64,000 nucleotides of DNA from JBFWVR01 sp050246635 (GTDB lineage Bacteria; Acidobacteriota; Vicinamibacteria; Vicinamibacterales; UBA2999): the NCBI GenBank assembly GCA_050246635.1, contig JBFWVR010000016.1, positions 62,001 through 126,000 on the forward strand, in the 5' to 3' direction. Shown here piece by piece: positions 37,323-45,289 of the stretch (position 1 is the stretch's first letter; every line of letters starts with the position of its first letter). The notes below the pieces were generated by a model. The model had not been told where the DNA came from. It worked only from the letters and a program-made list of their open reading frames with translations, and did not search any database. A program made the translations under genes and the position numbers.

Positions 37323-40277
37323 TCAGCGCGCGCCAGGATCGGAGGGGATGCCTGAACCGGTAATCGTCACGATCGCATCCGGTGTGAACGCGCTCGATCC
37401 GCCGGCGTTGTTCGCCCGCACCCGGACGAAGTAGGTGCCGGCGGCCACGCTGCTGACGAACACGAACGGGGTGTCGACGGACGTCGATGTCGCGGTGCCT
37501 CCGACCGGCCCGTACTGGAGCGTGTAGTCCACGACGGCGCCGCCCGTGGTCGGCGCACTCCAGGTGACGATCACGCTCCCCAGGATGTCCTGCACGCGGA
37601 GATTCGTTGGCACGCCTGGGGGTGCGAGTCCGGGGGTGCCGCCGCCGACGGTCACGGTGAGATCCGCCGTGAAGGCGCTCACGCCCCCGTTGTTCTCCGC
37701 TCGCACTCGCACGAAGTAGGTCCCGTCGGGCACGTTGGCGACCAGGCTGGTCCCGGTGACCGACGTGGTGTTCTGCACGGTCGTGCCCGACCCGGACTGG
37801 ACCGTGTAGCGGGCCACCGCCCCGCCGGTGACGGGCGCGGACCAGCTGACGGTCACCTGGTTCCCGGTCACGTCCGCGGCGAGGTTCGACGGCACGCCTG
37901 GCGGATCGATGTTCGGGCTGCCGCCGCCCACGGTGACGTTGACGTCCGGCGTGAAGGCGCTGGTGCCGGCGGCGTTGCGCGCCTGCACGCGGACGAAGTA
38001 GCTCCCGTCGGGTACGCCGTCGATCGCGAGGCTCGTCTCCGACACCTGCGCGAGGCCCGGCGTGGTGCTGCCGATCGCCCCGTACGCAACCGTGTAGCCC
38101 TCGACGGTCCCGCCCGTCACCGGTGGGTTCCAGCTGACGGTGACCCGGCTTCCCGAGACGACGGCCTGGAGACCGGATGGTGCGCCGGGCGCATTGCCCA
38201 CGGGGCCGGCGAGCTCGACCCGCACCTCGTTGGAGGGCAGGCCGACACCGCACGCGTTCTTGCCGCGGACGCGGATGTAGTAGACGCCCGCCCCGCCAAT
38301 GTCCATGGAGAAGGACGTCAATGCCCCGACGTCGCGTCCCGTCTCGTAGTCCGTGCCGTCTGGCGTCGAGCCGGCTTCGATCAGGTAGCTCGTGGCGCCG
38401 GGCGCCTCGACCCATGTCAGGTCGAAGCCGGTGCCGCTCACCGCGACCTGGAGCAGGCCCGGGCTGCCGGGCTCCGACGTGCACGTCTCCGGCTCATCCA
38501 GGCGGAGCAGCAGGACGTTGGAGCGGGGGCTCTCGACACGCCCGCGCAACGCCACCACGTACACGTAGACGGACGAGCTGACCGTGATTGGGAGCGTCGT
38601 CGAGAGGTCGCTCGGGCCAACGGTCCGGACCTGCTGGTAGGTCGTGCCGTTGAAGCTCACGTACAGGCGGTACCCGTCCGGGCTGACGCCGCCAGCGGGT
38701 GGGAGCCACGAGAACTGGGCCGATGATCCCGGCGCGATGTCGGCAGCAGCGAAGGCGGGTGGGGTGGCTGTGGTCCGCTGCGGGACCAGGCCCCTGTCGA
38801 CGAGCGCCGGCTGTCCCCAGACAGTCGCGGGCGGCGCACCGGTCGCGGCGTTGCTCGGGCCGGGCGGGAGGATTCTGTACGTCAGCCCTCGCGGCGCCTC
38901 AGGCTGCCCGGTCGTCGGCGACGGCTGTGGTGTCGGCCGTGGCGGCAGCGGCGTGGGCGTCGGAGTGGGCCGCGGCGTCTGGCTCACCGACGGCAGGGGC
39001 GTGCTGCTCGGCGTCGGCGCTGGCGTGGGGTTGGCCGAGGGGGCGGGCGTGCTGCTGACGGACGGTGCCGGTGTGTGGCTGGGCGTCGGCGGCACCGGCG
39101 TCGGTGTCGGCGTGGCCGCCGCGGTGATGGACGGCGTCGGCGTGTTCGTAGCGGCGACGGTCGGCGTCGGTGTAGCCGTCGCGGTCACCGACGGCGTCGG
39201 CGTGCTCGTGGCCGTGAGGCTCGGCGTCGGTGTGGCCGTGGAGGACGCCGCGACGGTCGGTGTCGGGGTGGCGGTGGCGGTCACCGACGGGGTCGGCGTG
39301 TTCGTGGCCGTGAGGCTCGGTGTCGGCGTGGCCGTGGACGAGACCGCGACGGTCGGCGTGGGGGTGGTGGTCGCCGTCACGCTCGGCGTCGGCGTGTTCG
39401 TCGACGTGACCGTCGGGGTCGGCGTGTTCGTCGCGGTCCCGGTCGGCGTCGGGGTGTTCGTCGCCGTGGCCGTGATGCTCGGCGTCGGCGTGGAACTGGC
39501 CGAGGCGAGGGCGGGTGTGCCCGTCGGCGTGGCTGTCGCGCTCGGCGTCGGGGTCGCCGACCCCACGGGCGTGCCGTTGACCTGGAGCACCGGTCTGAAG
39601 CCAGCCGTCCCGTGCTCCTTCGACGCGAAACGCACCGTGAAGTCGGTGAAGCCGTTGACCCGCTGGAGCACGATCGCCGTGCCCGTGCCCTGGGTGGCGA
39701 ACGAGCTGATGTCGATCGTGACCGTGTCGTTCGTGGCGGCGCTGGCCGCCGAGATGTCCACGCTGGGGATGACGTCCACCACGTTGTTGGTGGTGGCGTT
39801 GTCGGGATCGACACTCGTCCACGTCGCGTTGGCGTCCGTGAACCCCGTGACGTTGTCGCTGATCAGCACCAGCGCAATCGTCTCGGTGGATGGATCGATG
39901 TTGTTCGTGTTGAGGTCGTTCTGCAGCAGCGTCAGGATCAGCTGGACTGGCTGCCCCGAGAACGCCTGCAGGTTCTCGTAGACGATCAACGCGTCCGTGC
40001 GGGTGACGTTGTTGGTATCTACCGAGACGACGAGGTCGGTGTTCGTGCCGAGGGCGGACCCCGGGTTGGCCTCGTCCAGGGTGGCGTCGAGCGTCAGGTC
40101 GCCATTCGCCGCCTCCAGCCGCGCGGTGAGCGCGCTGACGATCGCGGCCGCGGGACCCGACAAGCCCAGGATCTTGGTGGCGTGCGCCGCGAGGTTCGTC
40201 CCGCCCACGAGACGAACGAACGTGCGACGCGTGACCGGGGGGATGGAGGGAAGGGACTCGTCAGGAGGCTGTGACAC
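37323..40277 (-). CDS. Secreted fibronectin-III protein with RRTFVRLVGG leader, paralog 2
   Basis: A 984-residue paralog of the neighbouring gene, sharing TRRTFVRLVGGTNLAAHA and LSGPAAA in the leader. It has the same jelly-roll-like domain (about 60-240: LDATLDEANPGSALGTNTDLVVSV... LTLLQNDLNTNN... FTVRFASKEHG). The Pro/Thr linker is much longer (about 245-450), made of units like NTPTPSVTAT, with a 32-residue block duplicated in tandem. At least five fibronectin-III repeats follow (about 510-975: VTVSWNPPVTGGTVEGYTVAYG, DGTYFVRVRAENNGGVSAFT). The linker resembles a wall-spanning stalk. The GTG start has no Shine-Dalgarno site but has GATAAT eight bases upstream. Confidence 0.82.
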   Translation of the reverse strand: MSQPPDESLPSIPPVTRRTFVRLVGGTNLAAHATKILGLSGPAAAIVSALTARLEAANGDLTLDATLDEANPGSALGTNTDLVVSVDTNNVTRTDALIVYENLQAFSGQPVQLILTLLQNDLNTNNIDPSTETIALVLISDNVTGFTDANATWTSVDPDNATTNNVVDVIPSVDISAASAATNDTVTIDISSFATQGTGTAIVLQRVNGFTDFTVRFASKEHGTAGFRPVLQVNGTPVGSATPTPSATATPTGTPALASASSTPTPSITATATNTPTPTGTATNTPTPTVTSTNTPTPSVTATTTPTPTVAVSSTATPTPSLTATNTPTPSVTATATPTPTVAASSTATPTPSLTATSTPTPSVTATATPTPTVAATNTPTPSITAAATPTPTPVPPTPSHTPAPSVSSTPAPSANPTPAPTPSSTPLPSVSQTPRPTPTPTPLPPRPTPQPSPTTGQPEAPRGLTYRILPPGPSNAATGAPPATVWGQPALVDRGLVPQRTTATPPAFAAADIAPGSSAQFSWLPPAGGVSPDGYRLYVSFNGTTYQQVRTVGPSDLSTTLPITVSSSVYVYVVALRGRVESPRSNVLLLRLDEPETCTSEPGSPGLLQVAVSGTGFDLTWVEAPGATSYLIEAGSTPDGTDYETGRDVGALTSFSMDIGGAGVYYIRVRGKNACGVGLPSNEVRVELAGPVGNAPGAPSGLQAVVSGSRVTVSWNPPVTGGTVEGYTVAYGAIGSTTPGLAQVSETSLAIDGVPDGSYFVRVQARNAAGTSAFTPDVNVTVGGGSPNIDPPGVPSNLAADVTGNQVTVSWSAPVTGGAVARYTVQSGSGTTVQNTTSVTGTSLVANVPDGTYFVRVRAENNGGVSAFTADLTVTVGGGTPGLAPPGVPTNLRVQDILGSVIVTWSAPTTGGAVVDYTLQYGPVGGTATSTSVDTPFVFVSSVAAGTYFVRVRANNAGGSSAFTPDAIVTITGSGIPSDPGAR
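39156..39347 (-). repeat. 96-bp tandem duplication in the Pro/Thr linker
   Basis: Two adjacent 96-base blocks (39252-39347 and 39156-39251) encode almost identical 32-residue segments, A(V/A)SSTATPTPSLTAT(N/S)... ending TPTPTV. The wider linker is built from 30-base TPTP units. It is in-frame, so copy number can change without breaking the protein. Confidence 0.8.
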
Positions 40278-40285
40278 GGCAGCAC

Positions 40286-40291
40286 ATTATC
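40286..40291 (-). promoter_or_regulatory. Candidate -10 box GATAAT, leaderless-type spacing
   Basis: On the minus strand GATAAT ends eight bases before the GTG start at 40277, too close for a ribosome-binding leader. Confidence 0.4.
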
Positions 40292-40407
40292 CACCAGCCG
40301 TCGGACGTCCATCGGATTAAATCCACCAGACGTTTGCCCCGAAGAGAGGTCCGGCGGACCGCACGGCCGGTTACACTTCTGATCCTGGACGCCTCGCCCC
40401 ACCCTGC

Positions 40408-41004
40408 ATGCCCGCCGACAACTCCCCTGTCTCCGATGTGTCCGTCTCGCTGGCAGTCACCGACGCCGAGCGCCAGGCCTGTTTCGGCCTGCGATACCGC
40501 ATCTACATCGAGGAACAGGGACGGCGGCCTGCGGCCGCGGACCACGAACGGCGGCTCGATTGCAACGCCGACGACGAGGGGGCCATCCTGCTCCAGGCGC
40601 GCATGGCCGGCGAACTGGTGGGCACGGCCCGCGTCCACCACGGACGCGACACCGGCATTCCGGCGTTCCTTCAAGAGGCCTGCGAGCTGACGCGGCGGCC
40701 AGACGCGCCCCCGCTCGAACACGTGGCCGCCATCAGCCGCCTCGCCATCGATCCCGCCCACCGCGGAAGCCTGGTGGTCGTGGCCCTCTTTCGCGCCTGC
40801 TTCGAGGTCCTGCACGCGGAGGGCCGCGACACCCGCCTGGTGATCATCGTCGCCCTCGATCAGCCGGGCCTGCCCCAGATGTACCAGGCGCTCGGCTTCC
40901 GTCCCGTTGCGCCTGGCCGGACCTGCATGACCGACCTCGGGCCGGCCACGCCGATGATCGCCACCATGCGTCCCCGCAGTCCGGTCCGCGGCGATTCCCC
41001 CTGA
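40408..41004 (+). CDS. N-acyl amino acid synthase-like (FeeM/LuxI-fold) acyltransferase
   Basis: A 198-residue protein of the GNAT/autoinducer-synthase fold: VSLAVTDAERQACFGLRYRIYIEEQG, then ADDEGAILLQARMAGELVGTARVHHG and AISRLAIDPAHRGSLVVVALFRACFEVLHAEG, closing PQMYQALGFRPVAPG. The pattern R-Y-x-I-Y-x-E-E, D/E-x6-A-x-GE-x-VGT-R and SRLAIDxxxRGS is that of N-acyl amino acid synthases such as FeeM. These move a fatty acyl group from ACP to an amino acid, and are relatives of LuxI. The alternative, a PEP-CTERM/exosortase-associated acyltransferase, is less likely because no exosortase is near. Downstream genes encode a fatty acyl-AMP ligase and an ACP, which fits an acyl-ACP donor. Confidence 0.7.
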   Translation: MPADNSPVSDVSVSLAVTDAERQACFGLRYRIYIEEQGRRPAAADHERRLDCNADDEGAILLQARMAGELVGTARVHHGRDTGIPAFLQEACELTRRPDAPPLEHVAAISRLAIDPAHRGSLVVVALFRACFEVLHAEGRDTRLVIIVALDQPGLPQMYQALGFRPVAPGRTCMTDLGPATPMIATMRPRSPVRGDSP

Positions 41005-41005
41005 G

Positions 41006-41030
41006 ACCACGGCTTGACATGGGCCGTGGT
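41006..41030 (+). promoter_or_regulatory. Perfect 8-bp dyad with TTGACA in its loop
   Basis: ACCACGGC (41006-41013) and GCCGTGGT (41023-41030) are exact inverted copies, with TTGACATGG between. It begins just after the acyltransferase stop. TATCCT overlaps its right edge (41030-41035), and the P450 GTG follows at 41069. It could be a terminator, an operator, or an attenuator between the first gene and the rest of the cluster. Confidence 0.55.
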
Positions 41031-41068
41031 ATCCTTTCGGCCACACCGCCCCCCCGCGGACCCCACCC

Positions 41069-42406
41069 GTGCAGCCCGCCGTTCCAGGCGTTTCCGCCGC
41101 TTCCATCCCTGACAGCCTCGTGCCCTTCTGCCGGGCTCCGCAGCAATTCCTGCTGGACCTCGCTCGCGCCGGACGGCCCGTCGAGGCGTATCGTCTTGAT
41201 ACCGACCGCTTCGCCTCAGTCAGCCATCCGGACCTGGCGCACGCGGTGCTGCACGGCAGCCAGGACGATTTCGAGAAGGGACCGCTGTACGACGTCATCC
41301 GCCCGGTGTTCGGCAACGGCATCCTCACCGCCGAACGCGAGGACTGGCGGGGGCAACACGCCGCCGTCGCGCCGATGTTCGCCCGCCACCGCATCCGGCG
41401 CCTCGCGGATTCGGCCATGGTCCTCGCGGCTCGCCAGGTGCAACGGTGGGACACCCTCGGCGGCGCCAACGATGCGGGCGTGCTCGTCGCGACGCAGCGG
41501 CTGGCCTTCGACGTCGTCGCGACCGGTTTGCTGAGCCTGCACGATGCGGATCGGCGCGGCGCGTTGTTCCAGGTCTTCAACCGTGTGGACAGGTTGCCGC
41601 TCGTCGCGACGCACTACCTCGCCCGGAGCCTGCCGCTCGATCGCCTGTCGGCCATCGTGCACCGTGGCGAGACCTCGACGGCGGCCACGCTCGAGCGCCT
41701 GGACCAGCTCCTCCTCGAGATCGCCGACGAGCGCCTCACTGCCACCGTGCAGCCCGATGACGTGCTGGGCGCGCTCCTCGCAGGGGAGTACCTTGCCGGC
41801 CTGCCGGAGGCGCGCCGTCGGGTCGTCGTGCGTGACCTCACGAGCTCGCTGCTGACCGCCGGCTATGCCAGCACCGGCGAGTCGATGTTCTGGGCCCTGC
41901 ACCTGCTGGCCCGGCACCCGGAGGTGCAGGCGCGAGCCCGTGCAGAAGTGCTGGCGTCGGGAGGACCCGCGACGGATGCGCCTCCGTACCTCGCGGCCGT
42001 GCTCAACGAGACCCTCCGCCTGTACCCTCCCGCGTGGTACATCGGGCGGACGACGCGGCGTGCGATCGTGATCGGCGACGCCGAACTTGCCGCTGGGACG
42101 CAGGTCGTCTGCAGCCCGTACGTCATCCACCGCATGCCGTCGGTGTGGGCGGATCCCGACCGGTTCAGGCCCGAGCGCTTCCTGCCCGGCGCGACCATCG
42201 TGCCTCGGAGCTTCATCCCGTTCGGCTCGGGTCCCCGTGCGTGTGTGGGTCGCACGCTGGCGCTGATGGAGATGTCGGCGCTGGTCTCGTCTGCGCTGGT
42301 GGCCTTCGATATCGACGTTGACGGTCCCGATCCCGTGCCGCTGGGCCCGACGTATTCCCTCCAGCCGCGCGAGCCAATCGCCTTCCGGTTCCGTCCACGC
42401 TCATGA
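41069..42406 (+). CDS. Cytochrome P450 with unusual I-helix
   Basis: A 445-residue P450. The heme-binding loop is FIPFGSGPRACVG with Cys392 as ligand. The ExxR motif is NETLR (Glu314-Arg317), and PERF-type DRFRPERF lies at 365-371. The I-helix reads TAGYASTGES (263-272): the usual acid-alcohol pair of AGxETT is Ala267-Ser268, so the acidic proton-relay residue is missing. That is seen in P450s whose substrate supplies its own acid group, consistent with a fatty or lipo-amino acid substrate. No redox partner is encoded nearby. The GTG start lacks a ribosome site. The stop overlaps the sulfotransferase ATG by 4 bases. Confidence 0.9.
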   Translation: MQPAVPGVSAASIPDSLVPFCRAPQQFLLDLARAGRPVEAYRLDTDRFASVSHPDLAHAVLHGSQDDFEKGPLYDVIRPVFGNGILTAEREDWRGQHAAVAPMFARHRIRRLADSAMVLAARQVQRWDTLGGANDAGVLVATQRLAFDVVATGLLSLHDADRRGALFQVFNRVDRLPLVATHYLARSLPLDRLSAIVHRGETSTAATLERLDQLLLEIADERLTATVQPDDVLGALLAGEYLAGLPEARRRVVVRDLTSSLLTAGYASTGESMFWALHLLARHPEVQARARAEVLASGGPATDAPPYLAAVLNETLRLYPPAWYIGRTTRRAIVIGDAELAAGTQVVCSPYVIHRMPSVWADPDRFRPERFLPGATIVPRSFIPFGSGPRACVGRTLALMEMSALVSSALVAFDIDVDGPDPVPLGPTYSLQPREPIAFRFRPRS

Positions 42407-43260
42407 GTACCCCCGGTCCACTCATATTCCTGCTGGGCCTCCAGCGATCCGGTACGACGTGGCTGCACCTGCAGCTGGCCCGGACGGGGTGCTTTCGTTT
42501 CGTCACGGCGGCGGACCTCTGCGCCGGATCGACCGTGACCGCCACCGACCGAGGTATCGACACGATCCCCGCCGGTCCCGACACGCCGGAAGAGTATGGT
42601 CTCGTGATCAACCCAGGCCGGCTGCGGTTCGAGGAACCAGACACCACCGAGACGACGCTGCCGGCGCTGCGTGCGCTCTGCGATCGCAAGGCGCGGGGCG
42701 CCGATGCCGGCCGCCCCCTGCTCCTCAAGTCGCCGCCGGACTACCCCGCTGGGGTGCCGTGGCTGCGCGCGGCGTTTCCGTCCGCGCGTTTCGTGGCCAT
42801 CCAGCGGCATCCGTTGCGTACGCTCGACTCCCAGCTGCGTGCATGGCGCCAGATGGTGCTGACGCGCCTGCCTTACCTGGCGCAGATCGATCGCGCGTAT
42901 TGCGCCTTCATGGACGACGAGCCGCGCCGCCTGCGAATGGGATTGTTCCTGCACTCGCCCGCAGGCGTCGCGTGGCTGGCCGATCACATCCTCCGGGCCC
43001 ATGAGGGGTTCATGGCCCTCCAGGACGACTGGCACGATGACAACCTGCTCGTCGTGCGATACGAGGACCTCTGCAGGGACCAGCAGGCGGGCTTCGAGCG
43101 GCTGGCGCGATTCCTCGACGTGTGCCTGCCCGCGCCCGCGGACGCACCGGCGCCACGGCTCGACCCCGTCGGCGCCGAGGCGCAGGCGGCGTTCGACAGC
43201 CGGCGCGCGGCATTCAGGCCGTTCCTCCAGCGATACGGCTACGAGGAGGACGCCGTATGA
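42403..43260 (+). CDS. PAPS-dependent sulfotransferase
   Basis: A 285-residue protein. The 5'-phosphosulfate loop is LIFLLGLQRSGTTWLHLQLA (about 7-26). The 3'-phosphate motif RFVAIQRHPLRTLDSQ lies near residue 130, and a C-terminal RYEDLCRDQQAGFERLARFLDV lies near 220. These are the standard elements of cytosolic-type sulfotransferases, which move sulfate from PAPS to a hydroxyl or amine. A hydroxyl made by the upstream P450, or a sugar added by the downstream GT, are plausible acceptors; this is inference. ATGA overlaps link it to both neighbours. Confidence 0.9.
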   Translation: MSTPGPLIFLLGLQRSGTTWLHLQLARTGCFRFVTAADLCAGSTVTATDRGIDTIPAGPDTPEEYGLVINPGRLRFEEPDTTETTLPALRALCDRKARGADAGRPLLLKSPPDYPAGVPWLRAAFPSARFVAIQRHPLRTLDSQLRAWRQMVLTRLPYLAQIDRAYCAFMDDEPRRLRMGLFLHSPAGVAWLADHILRAHEGFMALQDDWHDDNLLVVRYEDLCRDQQAGFERLARFLDVCLPAPADAPAPRLDPVGAEAQAAFDSRRAAFRPFLQRYGYEEDAV

Positions 43261-45002
43261 TCACGCCCCCGATCCCGGGCGTCCTGTTGCGCCTGCGCGC
43301 AGAGACCGATCCCGGACGCGTGATCTTCACCTACGTGGCGGACGACGCCGCGCCTGTGCAGGACGTCACCTATGCGGCGCTCGTCACCCGGGCGTCGGCC
43401 ATCGCGGGCGAGCTCGTGGCACTGGGGCTGCGCGGCCGGCCCGTGCTGCTCGTCTACCGCGCGGGCCCGGCCTTCTCGGAGGCATTCTTTGGCGCCCTGC
43501 TCGCGGGCGCCATCGCCGTGCCGGTGCCCGTGCCGCAGTTCGGGGCGCAGTGGGATCGCCTCGAACGCGTCGCTCGCGACTGTGACCCGGGAGCGTTGCT
43601 GACGACAGCGGCGCTGGCCACGTCACTCGAGTCGCGCATCGAGCCGGGTGCGGCGCTCCGTCGTGCCTCGTGGCTCGTGACGGATGGCCTGGAGGGCTCG
43701 CCCTCCGGTGACCTCCCGGTGGTGGCGCCTTCGGATCTGGCGCTCCTCCAGTACACGTCCGGATCCACCGCGGAACCCCGTGGCGTCGCGGTGACGCACG
43801 CGAACCTGGCGTGCAACGCGAGCACGATCGTGGCGGATCTCCCGGTGCCGAGCCGCGAGCCGGCGGTGTCCTGGTTGCCGCATTTCCACGACATGGGCCT
43901 GATCGCCGGGCTCGTCACGCCGGTCTATCGGGACTGCCAGAGTGTGCTGATGGCGCCGATGGCGTTCCTCCAGCGGCCGCTGCGCTGGCTCGAGACGATC
44001 TCGCGTTTCCGCGCGCAAACCAGCGGCGCTCCCAACTTCGCCTATGGGCTGTGCGTACGCGCGGCGGAAGGCGTCGACCTTCAGGGCCTCGATCTCAGCT
44101 CGTGGGACGTGGCGTACGTCGGGGCGGAGCCGGTGCGGCGCTCCACGCTGGAAACCTTTGCCATGCGGTTCGCGCCGCACGGCTTCGACGCCCGAGCCTT
44201 GACCCCGTGTTACGGCATGGCCGAGGCCACGCTGCTCGTCACGAGCAAACGGAAGGGCACACACCCGACGTGGCATGGCGTCTCGCGCGCCGGCGTGGAG
44301 CAGGGCCTCGCGCTGCCGTCGGAGGATCCGGCGGCCCTGCCACTGGTCGGTTGTGGTGTGCCGGTCACAGCCACGGACGTCCGGATCGTGGATCCGGTGC
44401 GCCGGGCGGCGGTCCCACCGATGCACGTCGGTGAGGTCTGGGTATCCGGACCTCAGGTCGCACGAGGTTACTGGCGTCCCGGCGCGGATGATCCGTTCGG
44501 CTGGCACCTCGACGACGCAGGCGACGGGCCGTTCCTGCGCACCGGCGACCTGGCGTTCATGACCGTCGATGGCGAGCTCGTGTTCGTTGATCGGCTCAAG
44601 GACCTGGTGATCGTCAACGGCCAGAACCACGTCTGCCACGACCTCGAACTGACGGCCGGGGCCAGCCATGCGCTCCTCTCACCCGACGCCTGCATCGTCT
44701 GCGGCATCGAGGCCGGGGAACGCACCGTGATCGCGGTGATCGCCGAGCTGCCCGTCGCGTCTGCCGGCCAGGCGGGTGAGGTGGCCCAGGCCATTCGCGC
44801 CGCGCTGCTGGCGGGCCATAGCCTGCCGGCGCACGCCGTGGCGTTCGTCGGCCCACGCAAGCTGAGCCGGACGACCAGCGGCAAGCTGCAGCGCCGCCTC
44901 ACCGCGGCGCGGCTGCAGGCGGGAGACCTGCGGACGATTGCCTGGATCGGCGAGGCGCTGCCGCCTCTCGACACGTCTTCACACGTTGCCCTTTCACCAT
45001 GA
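43257..45002 (+). CDS. Fatty acyl-AMP ligase (FAAL)
   Basis: A 581-residue adenylate-forming enzyme of the FAAL type. Features are LALLQYTSGSTAEPRGVAVTHANL (phosphate loop, near 160-185), VSWLPHFHDMGLIAGLVTPVY (the FAAL-typical PHFHDMGL motif), SGAPNFAYGLCVR, LTPCYGMAEATLLVTSKRKG, and LRTGDLAFMTVDGELVFVDRLKDLVIVNGQN. The catalytic Lys lies in TTSGKLQRR near 545. FAALs activate fatty acids to acyl-AMP and load them onto ACP, not CoA. A free-standing ACP gene starts inside its stop codon, which supports direct loading of that protein. Confidence 0.92.
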   Translation: MITPPIPGVLLRLRAETDPGRVIFTYVADDAAPVQDVTYAALVTRASAIAGELVALGLRGRPVLLVYRAGPAFSEAFFGALLAGAIAVPVPVPQFGAQWDRLERVARDCDPGALLTTAALATSLESRIEPGAALRRASWLVTDGLEGSPSGDLPVVAPSDLALLQYTSGSTAEPRGVAVTHANLACNASTIVADLPVPSREPAVSWLPHFHDMGLIAGLVTPVYRDCQSVLMAPMAFLQRPLRWLETISRFRAQTSGAPNFAYGLCVRAAEGVDLQGLDLSSWDVAYVGAEPVRRSTLETFAMRFAPHGFDARALTPCYGMAEATLLVTSKRKGTHPTWHGVSRAGVEQGLALPSEDPAALPLVGCGVPVTATDVRIVDPVRRAAVPPMHVGEVWVSGPQVARGYWRPGADDPFGWHLDDAGDGPFLRTGDLAFMTVDGELVFVDRLKDLVIVNGQNHVCHDLELTAGASHALLSPDACIVCGIEAGERTVIAVIAELPVASAGQAGEVAQAIRAALLAGHSLPAHAVAFVGPRKLSRTTSGKLQRRLTAARLQAGDLRTIAWIGEALPPLDTSSHVALSP

Positions 45003-45283
45003 ACACCACACCCGACACCTTTCGTGCCGCCGCTCCTGACATCCGCGTCCAGCTCGTGGAAGACCTGATCGTCTCCCGCGTGCGTGCGCTGCGTCCCGGG
45101 GAGCCCGCGTGGTTCGATGCCAACACGAAGCTCGCCGACCTCGCCATCGACTCCATCCAGCTCGTCGAGCTGAAGTTCGCTGTCGAGCAGCTGGTGGGTG
45201 CCGAGGTCGACGTCGCGCTCCTGATCGTCAACCCGACCGTGCGGGAGCTCGCGGAGCAGTGCGCCGGGTTGGGCGGCCACTAG
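44999..45283 (+). CDS. Acyl carrier protein
   Basis: A 94-residue carrier protein. The phosphopantetheine site is LAIDSIQLVELKF with Ser52. The flanking helices (VEDLIVSRVRAL and VDVALLIVNPTVRELAEQC) fit the four-helix ACP fold. The ATG overlaps the ligase stop by 4 bases. It should carry the acyl chain from the ligase to the LuxI-fold acyltransferase, or to the LPLAT-like protein. Confidence 0.92.
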   Translation: MNTTPDTFRAAAPDIRVQLVEDLIVSRVRALRPGEPAWFDANTKLADLAIDSIQLVELKFAVEQLVGAEVDVALLIVNPTVRELAEQCAGLGGH

Positions 45284-45289
45284 CGACGC

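Noticed and set aside
38644..39981. A 445-codon plus-strand frame rich in VGVGVAV repeats
   Set aside because: It is the antisense of the Pro/Thr linker; the regular look comes from the repeat DNA. The minus-strand gene has the signal, linker and FN3 domains.
40408..41004. Acyl-homoserine lactone synthase (true LuxI)
   Set aside because: The fold family fits, but the pattern is closer to N-acyl amino acid synthases, and a dedicated FAAL and ACP are present in the cluster.
41014..41035. TTGACA and TATCCT as a sigma70 promoter for the P450 gene
   Set aside because: The spacing is only 10 bases, far from 16-18; kept as a dyad or operator candidate instead.
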